Of a stretch of 36,736 nt of DNA, positions 11,683 through 20,138 are shown one piece after another. The notes below the pieces were generated by a model. The model ran no database searches, was not told the origin of the DNA, and worked only from the letters and a program-made list of their open reading frames with translations. Position 1 is the first letter of the stretch; the number at the start of each line of letters is the position of its first letter. Origin of the DNA: Arthrobacter sp. (GTDB lineage: Bacteria; Actinomycetota; Actinomycetes; Actinomycetales; Micrococcaceae). Position numbers and translations under genes: made by a program. The stretch lies in assembly GCA_025464875.1 (NCBI GenBank), contig JAODMV010000004.1:1-36736 (forward strand), in the 5' to 3' direction.

Positions 11683-12810
11683 ATGCGTGATGTTCTGGAT
11701 GCCATGATGCCGGGCTGGCGGAGGGGCGACACCGCAGGGCTGGCCACTGTCGTGAGCACTTACAGTTCCGCCCCGAGGCTCCCGGGGGCGTCCATGCTGG
11801 TCACTGCCGCGGGCGAAGCTGTGGGGTCGGTTTCAGGCGGCTGCGTCGAGGGCGCCGTCTATGAGCTCGCCACACAGGTCAGGGAGGAGGGAAAGGCGGT
11901 CCTCGTGCGCTACGGGATCAGCGACGACGATGCGTACGCCGTCGGCCTGACCTGCGGCGGGATCATCGACATCTTCGTGGAGCCGGTCTCGCCGGAGAGC
12001 TTTGCCGAACTCGACGACGTCGGACAGGACATCGCGGCCGGGCGGCGGGTGGGGGTCGCAACGGTGATCGAGCACGCGGACAGCAGCCGGCTGGGCCGAC
12101 ACCTCGTCGTTAGGCCGGACGGTTTCGACGGCGACCTCGGCTCCGAGCGGTCCAACTGTGCTGTCGGCGATGACACCCAGGGCCTCCTCGCCGCCGGGCA
12201 GACCGGTATCCTCAGCTACGGCCTCGACGGCGAACGGCTCGACACCGGCATGCGGGTCTTCTTCGCAAGCTACGCGCCGCCGCCGCGGATGCTCGTCTTC
12301 GGAGCCATCGACTTCGCCGCCGCGCTGGCCCGGCTGGGATCCTTCCTCGGATACCGCGTCACTGTCTGCGACGCCCGTGCCATCTTCGCCACTCCCGCCA
12401 GGTTCCCGGACGCGGCGGAAGTCGTCAACGCGTGGCCGCACCGCTATCTGGCCGAGCAGCTTTCCAAGCGCCTGGTGGATGAACGGACCGTCCTCTGTGT
12501 CCTTACACATGACCCGAAATTCGATATCCCGCTGCTGGAAGTGGCCCTGAGCGGCAGCCCGGTCGCTTTCATCGGCGCCATGGGCTCCCGGCGGACCCAT
12601 GCGGACAGGATTGCCCGGCTGCGCCACGCGGGCCTGGGCGAGGCCGAGTTGTCCAGGCTCCACAGCCCGGTGGGACTGGACCTCGGCGCACGCACCCCCG
12701 AGGAGACGGCAGTCTCCATCGCGGCCGAGTTCATCGCCAGGCAGTGGAACGGCACCGGCGTGCCGTTGCGGCAACTTGGCGAGCGGATCCACCACGAGGA
12801 GCCACGCTGA
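11683..12810 (+). CDS. XdhC/CoxF-family protein (second XdhC in the operon)
   Basis: VSTYSSAPRLPGASMLV, SVSGGCVEGAVYELA, LTCGGIIDIFVE, Rossmann half with FIGAMGSRRTHADR and LDLGARTPEETAVSIAAE. Confidence 0.9.
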   Translation: MRDVLDAMMPGWRRGDTAGLATVVSTYSSAPRLPGASMLVTAAGEAVGSVSGGCVEGAVYELATQVREEGKAVLVRYGISDDDAYAVGLTCGGIIDIFVEPVSPESFAELDDVGQDIAAGRRVGVATVIEHADSSRLGRHLVVRPDGFDGDLGSERSNCAVGDDTQGLLAAGQTGILSYGLDGERLDTGMRVFFASYAPPPRMLVFGAIDFAAALARLGSFLGYRVTVCDARAIFATPARFPDAAEVVNAWPHRYLAEQLSKRLVDERTVLCVLTHDPKFDIPLLEVALSGSPVAFIGAMGSRRTHADRIARLRHAGLGEAELSRLHSPVGLDLGARTPEETAVSIAAEFIARQWNGTGVPLRQLGERIHHEEPR

Positions 12811-12836
12811 TTGCCGACGGCGCCCTGCGCTGGGCA

Positions 12837-13550
12837 ATGACAGCCGTGCTGCTGGCAGCGACCCTGTACTCGGGCTTCCGGGCCAGCAGGAAATCGGCGC
12901 TGGCCAACCGGGTCGACCATGGCCTCCATGCCGTGATGATGGCGGCCATGGTCCTCATGCTGGCGCCCGGCGTACAGTGGGCCGTGCTGCCCCAGATTCT
13001 CGTTTTCGTCCTGGCCGCTGGATGGTTTCTCATCCAGGCCGCGTCCCTGCCGGCAATCCATGGAGCCGGCACCGGACTCGCCGGCCGCGGAAAGCCTCTC
13101 TACGACGCACTCGTCATGGCGGCCATGGCGTACATGCTGGCCGCGATGGCCTTCCACGGGACCCGCGAAGCGGGTGCGGGCACGGACGTTGCCGTGATCC
13201 TGGGCCAGTCATCACATCACCGCGGGGATGCGGCCGCAGGGCAGCCACTGGCCCGGCCACTGCAGGACTGGGGCGGTCAGCCGGCTCTTCTCCTGGCCGT
13301 GGCGTTCTCAGTGGCCGGAGCCCTCTGGGCAGTGCGCATGCTCCGGCAGCTTCGAGACGAGGCCAAGGCGCAGCCGGCCCGCCCCGGTCAGGGCCCTTCC
13401 GGACGCCGTCTCACCGTTCACCACCGCTCCGGACGCCGTCTTCCGGCGGGCAATTCTCCGGGACAAGGTTCTCTGCGAATTTGCGACACCGTCCTTGAGC
13501 TCGTGGGCGCGGCTTCGATGGCCGTCATGTTCGCGGCGTTGGTGCCCTGA
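12837..13550 (+). CDS. DUF5134-like Met/His-rich integral membrane protein at the 3' end of the cox operon
   Basis: ORF continues directly across the xdhC stop; TM segments with RVDHGLHAVMMAAMVLMLAPG and LYDALVMAAMAYMLAAMAFHG. Start uncertain (could lie near 12807). Confidence 0.65.
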   Translation: MTAVLLAATLYSGFRASRKSALANRVDHGLHAVMMAAMVLMLAPGVQWAVLPQILVFVLAAGWFLIQAASLPAIHGAGTGLAGRGKPLYDALVMAAMAYMLAAMAFHGTREAGAGTDVAVILGQSSHHRGDAAAGQPLARPLQDWGGQPALLLAVAFSVAGALWAVRMLRQLRDEAKAQPARPGQGPSGRRLTVHHRSGRRLPAGNSPGQGSLRICDTVLELVGAASMAVMFAALVP

Positions 13551-13592
13551 CCGTCGTCCCGCACCGCCAAACGTCGGGCGTAAGCTCGTGGG

Positions 13593-14213
13593 ATGGCGAG
13601 ATACTTCGATGTGCACCCCGACAACCCCCAGCCGCGCTCCATCAACCAAGTCATGGATATCGTGCGGGCGGGCGGCCTGATCGCCTATCCGACCGACTCC
13701 TGTTACGCACTCGGCGCGCAACTGGGGAACAGGGACGCGCTGGACCGCATCCGCGGGATCCGCCACCTCGACGACAAGCACCACTTCACGCTGGTCTGTA
13801 AGGACTTCGCGCAGCTGGGGCAGTTCGTGCAGATCGACAATGATGTGTTCCGCAGCATCAAGTCCGTCACGCCCGGCAGCTACACCTTCATCCTGCCCGC
13901 GACCAAAGAGGTACCCAAGCGCCTGCTGCACCCGAAAAAGAAGACCGTCGGGGTACGCATCCCGGACAACCCTGTGGTCCAGGCGCTGCTGGCCGAGCTG
14001 GGCGAACCATTGCTGTCCAGCACGCTGCTGCTCCCCGACGAGGAGGAACCGCTGACTCAGGGCTGGGAAATCAAGGAACGGCTCGACCACGTTCTGGACG
14101 CCGTGATCGACTCCGGCGACTGCGGGTCCGAGCCGACCACGGTCATCGACTTTTCCAGCGGGGTTGCAGAGATCGTCCGACGCGGGACGGGTGACCCGTC
14201 CCGGTTCGAATAG
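13593..14213 (+). CDS. L-threonylcarbamoyladenylate synthase (Sua5/YciO/YrdC family)
   Basis: GGLIAYPTDSCYALGAQLGNRDALDRIRGIR...HHFTLVCKD; VGVRIPDNPVVQALL. Confidence 0.9.
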   Translation: MARYFDVHPDNPQPRSINQVMDIVRAGGLIAYPTDSCYALGAQLGNRDALDRIRGIRHLDDKHHFTLVCKDFAQLGQFVQIDNDVFRSIKSVTPGSYTFILPATKEVPKRLLHPKKKTVGVRIPDNPVVQALLAELGEPLLSSTLLLPDEEEPLTQGWEIKERLDHVLDAVIDSGDCGSEPTTVIDFSSGVAEIVRRGTGDPSRFE

Positions 14214-14215
14214 GA

Positions 14216-14497
14216 CTAGGTGGCTACCGTTCCGGAAGGCGGCGCCGCCTGGCGCGGCCGCCGGTTCCAGAGCCACCGGCGGATGAGGTCAATGGCAGCC
14301 AGCAGCCCTGCGAGGGGCGAAAGGACTGCAGCCGCGTAGACGAACAGCAACCAGGTCAGAGTGGCCACCGGCGTCTGGTTGGTGCTCAACAGGGACAGCC
14401 CGCCGAACAGTCCCAAGGTCCAGAAAAGGACCACTGCGAACAGTACCGTCGCCGCGGGGAAATATTCGTTCTTCACGACCGAAACCAAGGTTTTCAT
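14216..14497 (-). CDS. Small membrane protein, unknown function
   Basis: 93 aa with two predicted TM segments; convergent with the YrdC gene, separated by 2 bp. Confidence 0.6.
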   Translation of the reverse strand: MKTLVSVVKNEYFPAATVLFAVVLFWTLGLFGGLSLLSTNQTPVATLTWLLFVYAAAVLSPLAGLLAAIDLIRRWLWNRRPRQAAPPSGTVAT

Positions 14498-14653
14498 AGA
14501 CCCTCCTCATGCCTGGCGGTGGAGAAAGTCCGCCGGAGTCATTCCCAGTATGGGGCCAGCGGCCGCCGGATTCTCGGAGAATCCCGGCCGGGTGATGAAG
14601 CTAACTCGCACGGGGTCCGCCCAACTATTTCCAGCGGGGCCACGCACGACGAA

Positions 14654-14669
14654 GCGAACGTATGTTCGA
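14654..14669. promoter_or_regulatory. Putative LexA/SOS box
   Basis: GCGAACGTATGTTCGA contains the perfect palindromic frame CGAAC-GTAT-GTTCG and differs at one position from TCGAAC(N4)GTTCGA. Confidence 0.6.
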
Positions 14670-14805
14670 ATGATAGATGGGCGCTGCAGACAGCGTCCGC
14701 GCCGCCCTCTACGTCCGCCGGCCCCGCGGATTCCTGGAGAAACATGCGTAGCAGTCCGCGCGGAATGCGGCGGGCGCGGCCAAGGCTGCCGGAGGCGGTG
14801 TGCTG

Positions 14806-15816
14806 TCAGACGGCGGCCCGGACCCTCTGCAGGAATGAATCAACGACCCGCCCGGCGTTCTCGTGCATGCGCCTGGATTCTGCCGCGGGCAGTTGCCGGC
14901 CCTTGGGCCCGTTCAACCGCTCTCCCAGGTACAGCAGTGCTGCCAAGACCTCGGACAGCTCGGTGTTGCCTTCGGCGCGCTTGCGCAGGAGTCGCAGGTG
15001 CGCCTCCTGAAGGGCCGGGCCGGGCGCACAGCCCAGGTCCCGGTCGAAGAGCCGGCGGCATCGGTCGTACGCGGACAGACCCTCGACCGGCAGGCCTGCT
15101 TGTTCGTACCCGGTCACCAGTACGGTCCATGCCTTTTCGTTGAGGGGCTCGGAGCGGATGGCTGCCTGTGCCAGGCTGACGGCGACCTCGGGCTTGTCCA
15201 GCAAAGCTGCGGTCTCTGCGGCGAAAATCTGCGCAGCCACCTTTTCCGCAGCTTGGCGTGTCCGAGCCTCCTCAGCCCAGTCGGCGGCGAGTTCGGACCC
15301 GAGAAGCGGCTCGGCGGAGATGGCCAACGCCTGGAGCAGCAGCTCATGGGCTTCAGCGGGCGTCGCCTCGGCGGCGGCGCGGACCAGCCGGCGGAAATTT
15401 GCAAGGTCAAGATCCACAAGCTGCGGATCCAGGACGTAGCCGCTGTTCGCAGTGCGGAGCGGGCCGGTCTTGGTCTGGCCGGGCTGGATCGCCCGGCGGA
15501 TGCCGCTGACGTAGCTCTCAAGCGTGGCAACGGCGCCGTCGCTGGCATCTGGACCCCACAGGATTTCGATCAGCCGGGTCTTGGAAACGGGCGTTCCCAG
15601 ATTCAGCAGAAGTATTTCCAGGATGTGCCGTGGCTTGCAGCCGCCCATGTCCGCGGCTGTGAGTGCGACACCGTCCCGGCGCACTCCGAAAGTTCCGAAA
15701 AGGCGAACCGATATCGACGGTGTAGGTCCGTTCAGTTTCTCCACGATGTTCTCCGATTTCCCCAGATAAACGAACTCAATCGCATTTGTGAGAGGCCGGA
15801 TTGCCTGCGGAACCAT
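14806..15816 (-). CDS. SARP/BTAD-type (AfsR/DnrI-like) transcriptional regulator
   Basis: ISVRLFGTFGVRRDGVALTAADMGGCKPRHILEILLLNLGTPVSKTRLIEILWG, ESYVSGIRRAI, bacterial transcriptional activation domain; ATG at 15816 (longer ORF upstream not convincing). Confidence 0.85.
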   Translation of the reverse strand: MVPQAIRPLTNAIEFVYLGKSENIVEKLNGPTPSISVRLFGTFGVRRDGVALTAADMGGCKPRHILEILLLNLGTPVSKTRLIEILWGPDASDGAVATLESYVSGIRRAIQPGQTKTGPLRTANSGYVLDPQLVDLDLANFRRLVRAAAEATPAEAHELLLQALAISAEPLLGSELAADWAEEARTRQAAEKVAAQIFAAETAALLDKPEVAVSLAQAAIRSEPLNEKAWTVLVTGYEQAGLPVEGLSAYDRCRRLFDRDLGCAPGPALQEAHLRLLRKRAEGNTELSEVLAALLYLGERLNGPKGRQLPAAESRRMHENAGRVVDSFLQRVRAAV

Positions 15817-16133
15817 GCGGTGGACGCCCTGTTCCTCCGACTTCCAATCACACCGTGACACGCCAGGCATGGCCCAACAAGCCGTGCAACTACCCGATCT
15901 TCCACCCGGTAAAAGACGGGTACCGGTGCCAGTACCGCCGAGTACGGCCGACGACCGGTTGGCAGGTGGCTCGACGCGCGGGGCAGGTAATTTTCGCTGC
16001 GAAAGTCGTGCGTCCTCAAGTATTCGCCGAAGCCGTCCCGCACGGGAAAAAGTTGGCTTGCCACGGCCAAATCCGGCGTTCCGCCCAGCGATCGGGGTTG
16101 GCCTACGGAGCGACAACGTGCGAGCGGCGGCCC

Positions 16134-17120
16134 CTACGTCTTGTCGGTCATCTCCTGGGGTACCGCCACCAAGTGAAGTTCCACGCCGTCTCGGAGCACG
16201 GCAAGGTCCAGTGGCGCGCCGATGGCTTCGGCAAAGAGCAGCCTCTGCAGGCTCTCGGCGTTGGAAAGGGATTTTTGTCCAGCGCTCAGGAGGACGTCGC
16301 CGGCGCGGAGCCCCCCATGTTCGGCAGGCGATCCTGCGAGGACCTCGACGACGAGCAGCCCCTCCCTGCGTCCCGCCCGGACCACCGTGCTGGCCGGCAG
16401 CTGGACGGGGGTGTTCACGAGGCCTAGATAGGCGCGCCGGACGCGCCCGTCCTTGAGCAGCGAGGCGATGATCCGTCGGGAGGTGGCGTTGACAGGAACA
16501 GCCAGACCCAGCCCTGCCCCGGCCACGGCAGTGTTGATGCCTACAATCCGGCAGCGGGCGTCCGCGAGCGCGCCTCCGGAGCTGCCCGCGTTGAGGGCGG
16601 CGTCGGTCTGGATAACGTCCTCGATCATGCGCCGGTTGCGCCCGGACCAGACAGGGATGGACCGGCCCAGGCCGCTGACGACGCCGGCCGTCACCGAGCC
16701 CGCCAGCCCCAAGGGGTTGCCGACAGCGATCACAAGCTGCCCGACCCTGAGCGATTCGGCGTCACCGAATTCCGCGGGCGCCGCAGTAGGGGCCCTGCCG
16801 TGGACAACGGCGAGGTCGGAGAGGGGATCAGCGCCGACCACCTCTACTGCGGTCCTGGTGCCATCGGCAAAGATCGCGTGGCCGGCCTCGGTGCCGCCCA
16901 CCACATGGGCGTTGGTGACGAGGTAGCCGTCGGAGGTGAACAGGACCGCAGATCCCGCCCCCACCCTGAACCTGCCGTTGCGTCCGTTGCCCGTCATCTC
17001 GATCGCGGCGACGTGAGGCGTAACCGCTTCGGCGACGCGGACAACCGTTGCGGAATAAGAGTCCAGCGGGTCCTCGGACGCGTCAGACCCCGACGCCCTG
17101 CTGATCAGCGTTGCCACCAT
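16134..17120 (-). CDS. HtrA/DegP-like S1C trypsin-like serine protease with PDZ, no obvious signal peptide
   Basis: Catalytic motifs LVTNAHVV, DPLSDLAVV, TDAALNAGSSGGAL; C-terminal PDZ-like GSPAEHGGLRAGDVLLS. Confidence 0.88.
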   Translation of the reverse strand: MVATLISRASGSDASEDPLDSYSATVVRVAEAVTPHVAAIEMTGNGRNGRFRVGAGSAVLFTSDGYLVTNAHVVGGTEAGHAIFADGTRTAVEVVGADPLSDLAVVHGRAPTAAPAEFGDAESLRVGQLVIAVGNPLGLAGSVTAGVVSGLGRSIPVWSGRNRRMIEDVIQTDAALNAGSSGGALADARCRIVGINTAVAGAGLGLAVPVNATSRRIIASLLKDGRVRRAYLGLVNTPVQLPASTVVRAGRREGLLVVEVLAGSPAEHGGLRAGDVLLSAGQKSLSNAESLQRLLFAEAIGAPLDLAVLRDGVELHLVAVPQEMTDKT

Positions 17121-17302
17121 GCACCTCCTGCGAACCGGTACCTATCCAAGTGAACCACCGGCAACGGGGCGGTAGTCCTGGACCCTCCTACGCCGTCAGA
17201 GAAACACGCCGGAGGACCGGCATCGCGGAAACAGTTCAACGCGCCGGCAATCCGCCACTAGGCTCGGGAGGAGACCAGCCCATCAGCCACAGGAGAACCC
17301 AC

Positions 17303-17803
17303 GTGAACCCAGCGTCCGCAACACCTGACCCGCTGCCTCCGCTGGGCCTGACCTGGGGCATCAAGCGCAGCTTCATCGACTACATCACGGGGCTTCCGGA
17401 TGGCGCCGTTTCAGCAGCCGACGGCGCCACGGTGGTCGAACCAGGCCGGTTCTGCTTTACCCCCGATGGCTCCGATTACAACGTTGCTCAGGGCGCGGGG
17501 GTGCTGCGCTTCCGGGGCGACGTCCGCCTCGCCGGCCACCACGGAATGATGTTCGTCCGGCTGTTGGATCCCTGGGTCGAGCTCACCGGCGGCCGCGGGA
17601 TCCTGTCCATCAGCACGGGCGGCGGCGGGCAGGAGCGCACGGACGTGGGCACCCTGCGGGCTGCGGCGCCCCGGGAAGTTGACGGGTACCTGGTCTGGGA
17701 ACGCGTCGAGGTGCTGATCTCCCCCGCGGGCTCGGAACTGTTTGACGGCCAGTACGCCGCCGGACAGCAGATGGACCCCCTCGTCATCCGGGTCGCGGCC
17801 TAG
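17303..17803 (+). CDS. HtaA-domain protein (heme-binding family), no signal peptide
   Basis: LGLTWGIKRSFIDYITGLPDG...GRFCFTPDGSDYN...GVLRFRGDVRLAGHHGMMFVRLLDPWVEL; AGGAG before GTG at 17303. Confidence 0.75.
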   Translation: MNPASATPDPLPPLGLTWGIKRSFIDYITGLPDGAVSAADGATVVEPGRFCFTPDGSDYNVAQGAGVLRFRGDVRLAGHHGMMFVRLLDPWVELTGGRGILSISTGGGGQERTDVGTLRAAAPREVDGYLVWERVEVLISPAGSELFDGQYAAGQQMDPLVIRVAA

Positions 17804-17944
17804 GCGCAGACCAGGCCACGGGCCACCCCCGGCCGGAACTTCCACTGCAATTCTTCCGGTGCTCTGGGCAGCCGCCGGCCCATCTGTAAGGATGTGAACT
17901 GACGTGGCGCCGTCGAGGGCCTAAGTTCGTTGAAGGAGACCTGC

Positions 17945-19858
17945 GTGGTTGAATCCACCGTTGTGGACGAGGCATCCCGGCTACATGTGCTCACAGCCTT
18001 GGCAGCGGGCGCGGACATCCTGCCCGAAGATCCGGACGGGGCAGCTTTCCGGCGGCGGTTCGACCTCCATTTCCCCGAACTCTGCCGGCTGTTCCACGAT
18101 CTCTACGGCTCGCGGCCGGACTGGCTGGAACAGCTCACCGCCCTGCTGTTGCAGGCCGCCCGCTCGTGGACGGAAAGGCCGCCCGAGCTGAAAGCCCTCG
18201 ACGCCGAGCGCGAACACAACAGCGGCTGGTTCCAGTCCGAGCGAATGCTCGGCGGCGTCTGCTACGTCGACCGCTACGCGGCGGACCTGGACGGAGTCCG
18301 CGCCCGGCTCCCCTATTTCAAGGAACTCGGCCTGAGCTACCTGCACCTGATGCCGCTGTTCCTGGCTCCCGAACCGCTATCCGACGGCGGGTACGCCGTC
18401 TCAAGCTACCGGAAGGTCAACCCCAAGCTCGGCACCATGGAGCAACTGCGCGCGCTCGCTGCCGAACTGCGGGCCAACGGCATCAGCCTGGTCGTCGACT
18501 TCATCTTCAACCACACCTCCAACGAACACGAGTGGGCCCGGAAGGCCGCTGCGGGCGACGCGGACTACAGCGACTACTACTGGATCTACCCGGACAGGAA
18601 GATGCCGGACGCCTTCGAGGAAGACGTCCGGGAGATCTTCCCGGACGATCATCCCGGCTCGTTCGTCGAGCTCGCCGACGGGCGCTGGGTCTGGGCGACC
18701 TTCCACACTTTTCAGTGGGACCTGAACTACGCCAATCCGGAAGTGTTTCGGGCCATGGCCGGCGAAATGCTCTTCCTGGCCAACCAGGGCGTGGAGATCC
18801 TGCGGATGGACGCCGTCGCCTTCATCTGGAAGCAGCTCGGGACGCCGTGCGAGAATCTGCCGGAGGCCCATACCCTGCTGCAGGCCTTCAACGCCGTCTG
18901 CAGGCTCGCCGCGCCGTCGGTGCTCTTCAAATCCGAGGCGATCGTCCACCCCGACGAGGTCGCCCAATACATCGATCCTGCCGAATGCCAGCTCTCCTAC
19001 AATCCGCTGCAGATGGCGTTGATCTGGGAAGCAATGGCCACCCGGGAGGTTTCGCTTCTGGCCCAGGCCCTCGAACGGCGCCACAACATCCCGGCCGGGA
19101 CCTCGTGGGTGAATTACGTGCGCAGCCATGACGACATCGGCTGGACTTTCGCCGACGAGGACGCCGCTGAGTTGGGCATCAACGGCTACGACCACCGGCG
19201 GTTCCTCAACTCGTTCTACGTCAACCGCTTCCCCGGGAGCTTCGCACGCGGGGTCCCCTTCCAGGACAACCCGCGCACGGGTGATTGCCGGATTTCCGGC
19301 ACGACGGCGTCCCTGTTGGGGCTGGAGGACGGGTCCTCCCAAGCAGTGGCCAGGATTCTGCTGGCACACTCCGTGGCCTTCAGCACGGGCGGGATCCCCC
19401 TGCTCTACCTCGGCGACGAGGTGGGGCAGCTCAATGATTACCAGTACGCCCTCGAAGAGGGCCACGGAGCGGACAGCCGGTGGGTACACCGGCCCCACTT
19501 CCCGGCCGAGCGGTACGCAAGGCGCCATCGCCCGTCGACTCCCGAAGGCGCGGTCTTTGCGGGTTTGCGGAAAATGGTTTCGGTGCGTGCCAGCGCACCG
19601 GAACTGGCCGGAACCCGGCTGGTGGAGTTCAGTACGAATAACGCGGGCGTCCTGGGCTATCAGCGGCCGGGCGCCGGAACGCAGATCCTGGCCCTCGCCA
19701 ACTTCAGCGACGGACCGCAAACGATCTCCGCGGCGACGCTGTCAGGTTTCGCGGCCGACGCCGTCGACCTCTTGGCTGGGTCCAAGGTGCGCCTGGACGA
19801 AGGAATCGTGCTCGGCCCACACGGGTTCGTCTGGCTCCGGGTGCGGGCCGCCCCGTGA
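17945..19858 (+). CDS. Amylosucrase-like GH13 enzyme
   Basis: FIFNHTSNEHEWA, VEILRMDAVAFIWKQLGTPCENLPEAHTLLQAFNAV, FKSEAIVHPDEV, YVRSHDDIGWTF, RFLNSFYVNRFPGSFARGVPFQDNPRTGDCRISGTTASLLGLE. AAGGAG RBS before GTG 17945. Confidence 0.9.
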   Translation: MVESTVVDEASRLHVLTALAAGADILPEDPDGAAFRRRFDLHFPELCRLFHDLYGSRPDWLEQLTALLLQAARSWTERPPELKALDAEREHNSGWFQSERMLGGVCYVDRYAADLDGVRARLPYFKELGLSYLHLMPLFLAPEPLSDGGYAVSSYRKVNPKLGTMEQLRALAAELRANGISLVVDFIFNHTSNEHEWARKAAAGDADYSDYYWIYPDRKMPDAFEEDVREIFPDDHPGSFVELADGRWVWATFHTFQWDLNYANPEVFRAMAGEMLFLANQGVEILRMDAVAFIWKQLGTPCENLPEAHTLLQAFNAVCRLAAPSVLFKSEAIVHPDEVAQYIDPAECQLSYNPLQMALIWEAMATREVSLLAQALERRHNIPAGTSWVNYVRSHDDIGWTFADEDAAELGINGYDHRRFLNSFYVNRFPGSFARGVPFQDNPRTGDCRISGTTASLLGLEDGSSQAVARILLAHSVAFSTGGIPLLYLGDEVGQLNDYQYALEEGHGADSRWVHRPHFPAERYARRHRPSTPEGAVFAGLRKMVSVRASAPELAGTRLVEFSTNNAGVLGYQRPGAGTQILALANFSDGPQTISAATLSGFAADAVDLLAGSKVRLDEGIVLGPHGFVWLRVRAAP

Positions 19859-19907
19859 GGCGAGTCGTGCACCGACGCTTCACCGGCCATCGCCGGGGAG
19901 AAAACGC

Positions 19908-19943
19908 CCGGCCGCCCGCTGGTTGAGGAGAGCGTGCGGCCGG
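19908..19943 (+). terminator. Putative hairpin terminator downstream of amylosucrase
   Basis: CCGGCCGC / GCGGCCGG 8-bp arms plus inner CGCT/AGCG, followed by ACTCTTT. Confidence 0.5.
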
Positions 19944-20019
19944 ACTCTTTGGACACTGGCCGCCGGGCTACACACCGACCGGCACGCCTTGCGGGTCCTC
20001 TAGCAACTGTCCCGCATCC

Positions 20020-20039
20020 CGCTGAGAGCACGCTGAGAG
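20020..20039. promoter_or_regulatory. Putative OmpR/PhoB-type response-regulator site (direct repeat, 11-bp period)
   Basis: CGCTGAGAG-CA-CGCTGAGAG upstream of the histidine kinase gene. Confidence 0.5.
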
Positions 20040-20138
20040 AGGCCGAACGTGGGAACCGGGCGGGGGCAAACCGGGCTCGTAGGGTGCAGAAGCGGCCTTA
20101 CCGTTGTCCGGGGCGCAGAGTTGCCCCATTCTTGGAGC

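Noticed and set aside
15890-15960. GGTAC...GTACC repeats upstream of the SARP gene
   Set aside because: Imperfect and short; no clear heptamer direct-repeat spacing for a SARP site.
15817-16116. N-terminal extension of the SARP ORF
   Set aside because: Arg/Pro-rich, no domain similarity; recognisable protein begins near 15816 or later.
18401-19720. 439-aa minus-strand ORF in amylosucrase
   Set aside because: Antisense artefact of codon bias; amylosucrase motifs are on the plus strand.
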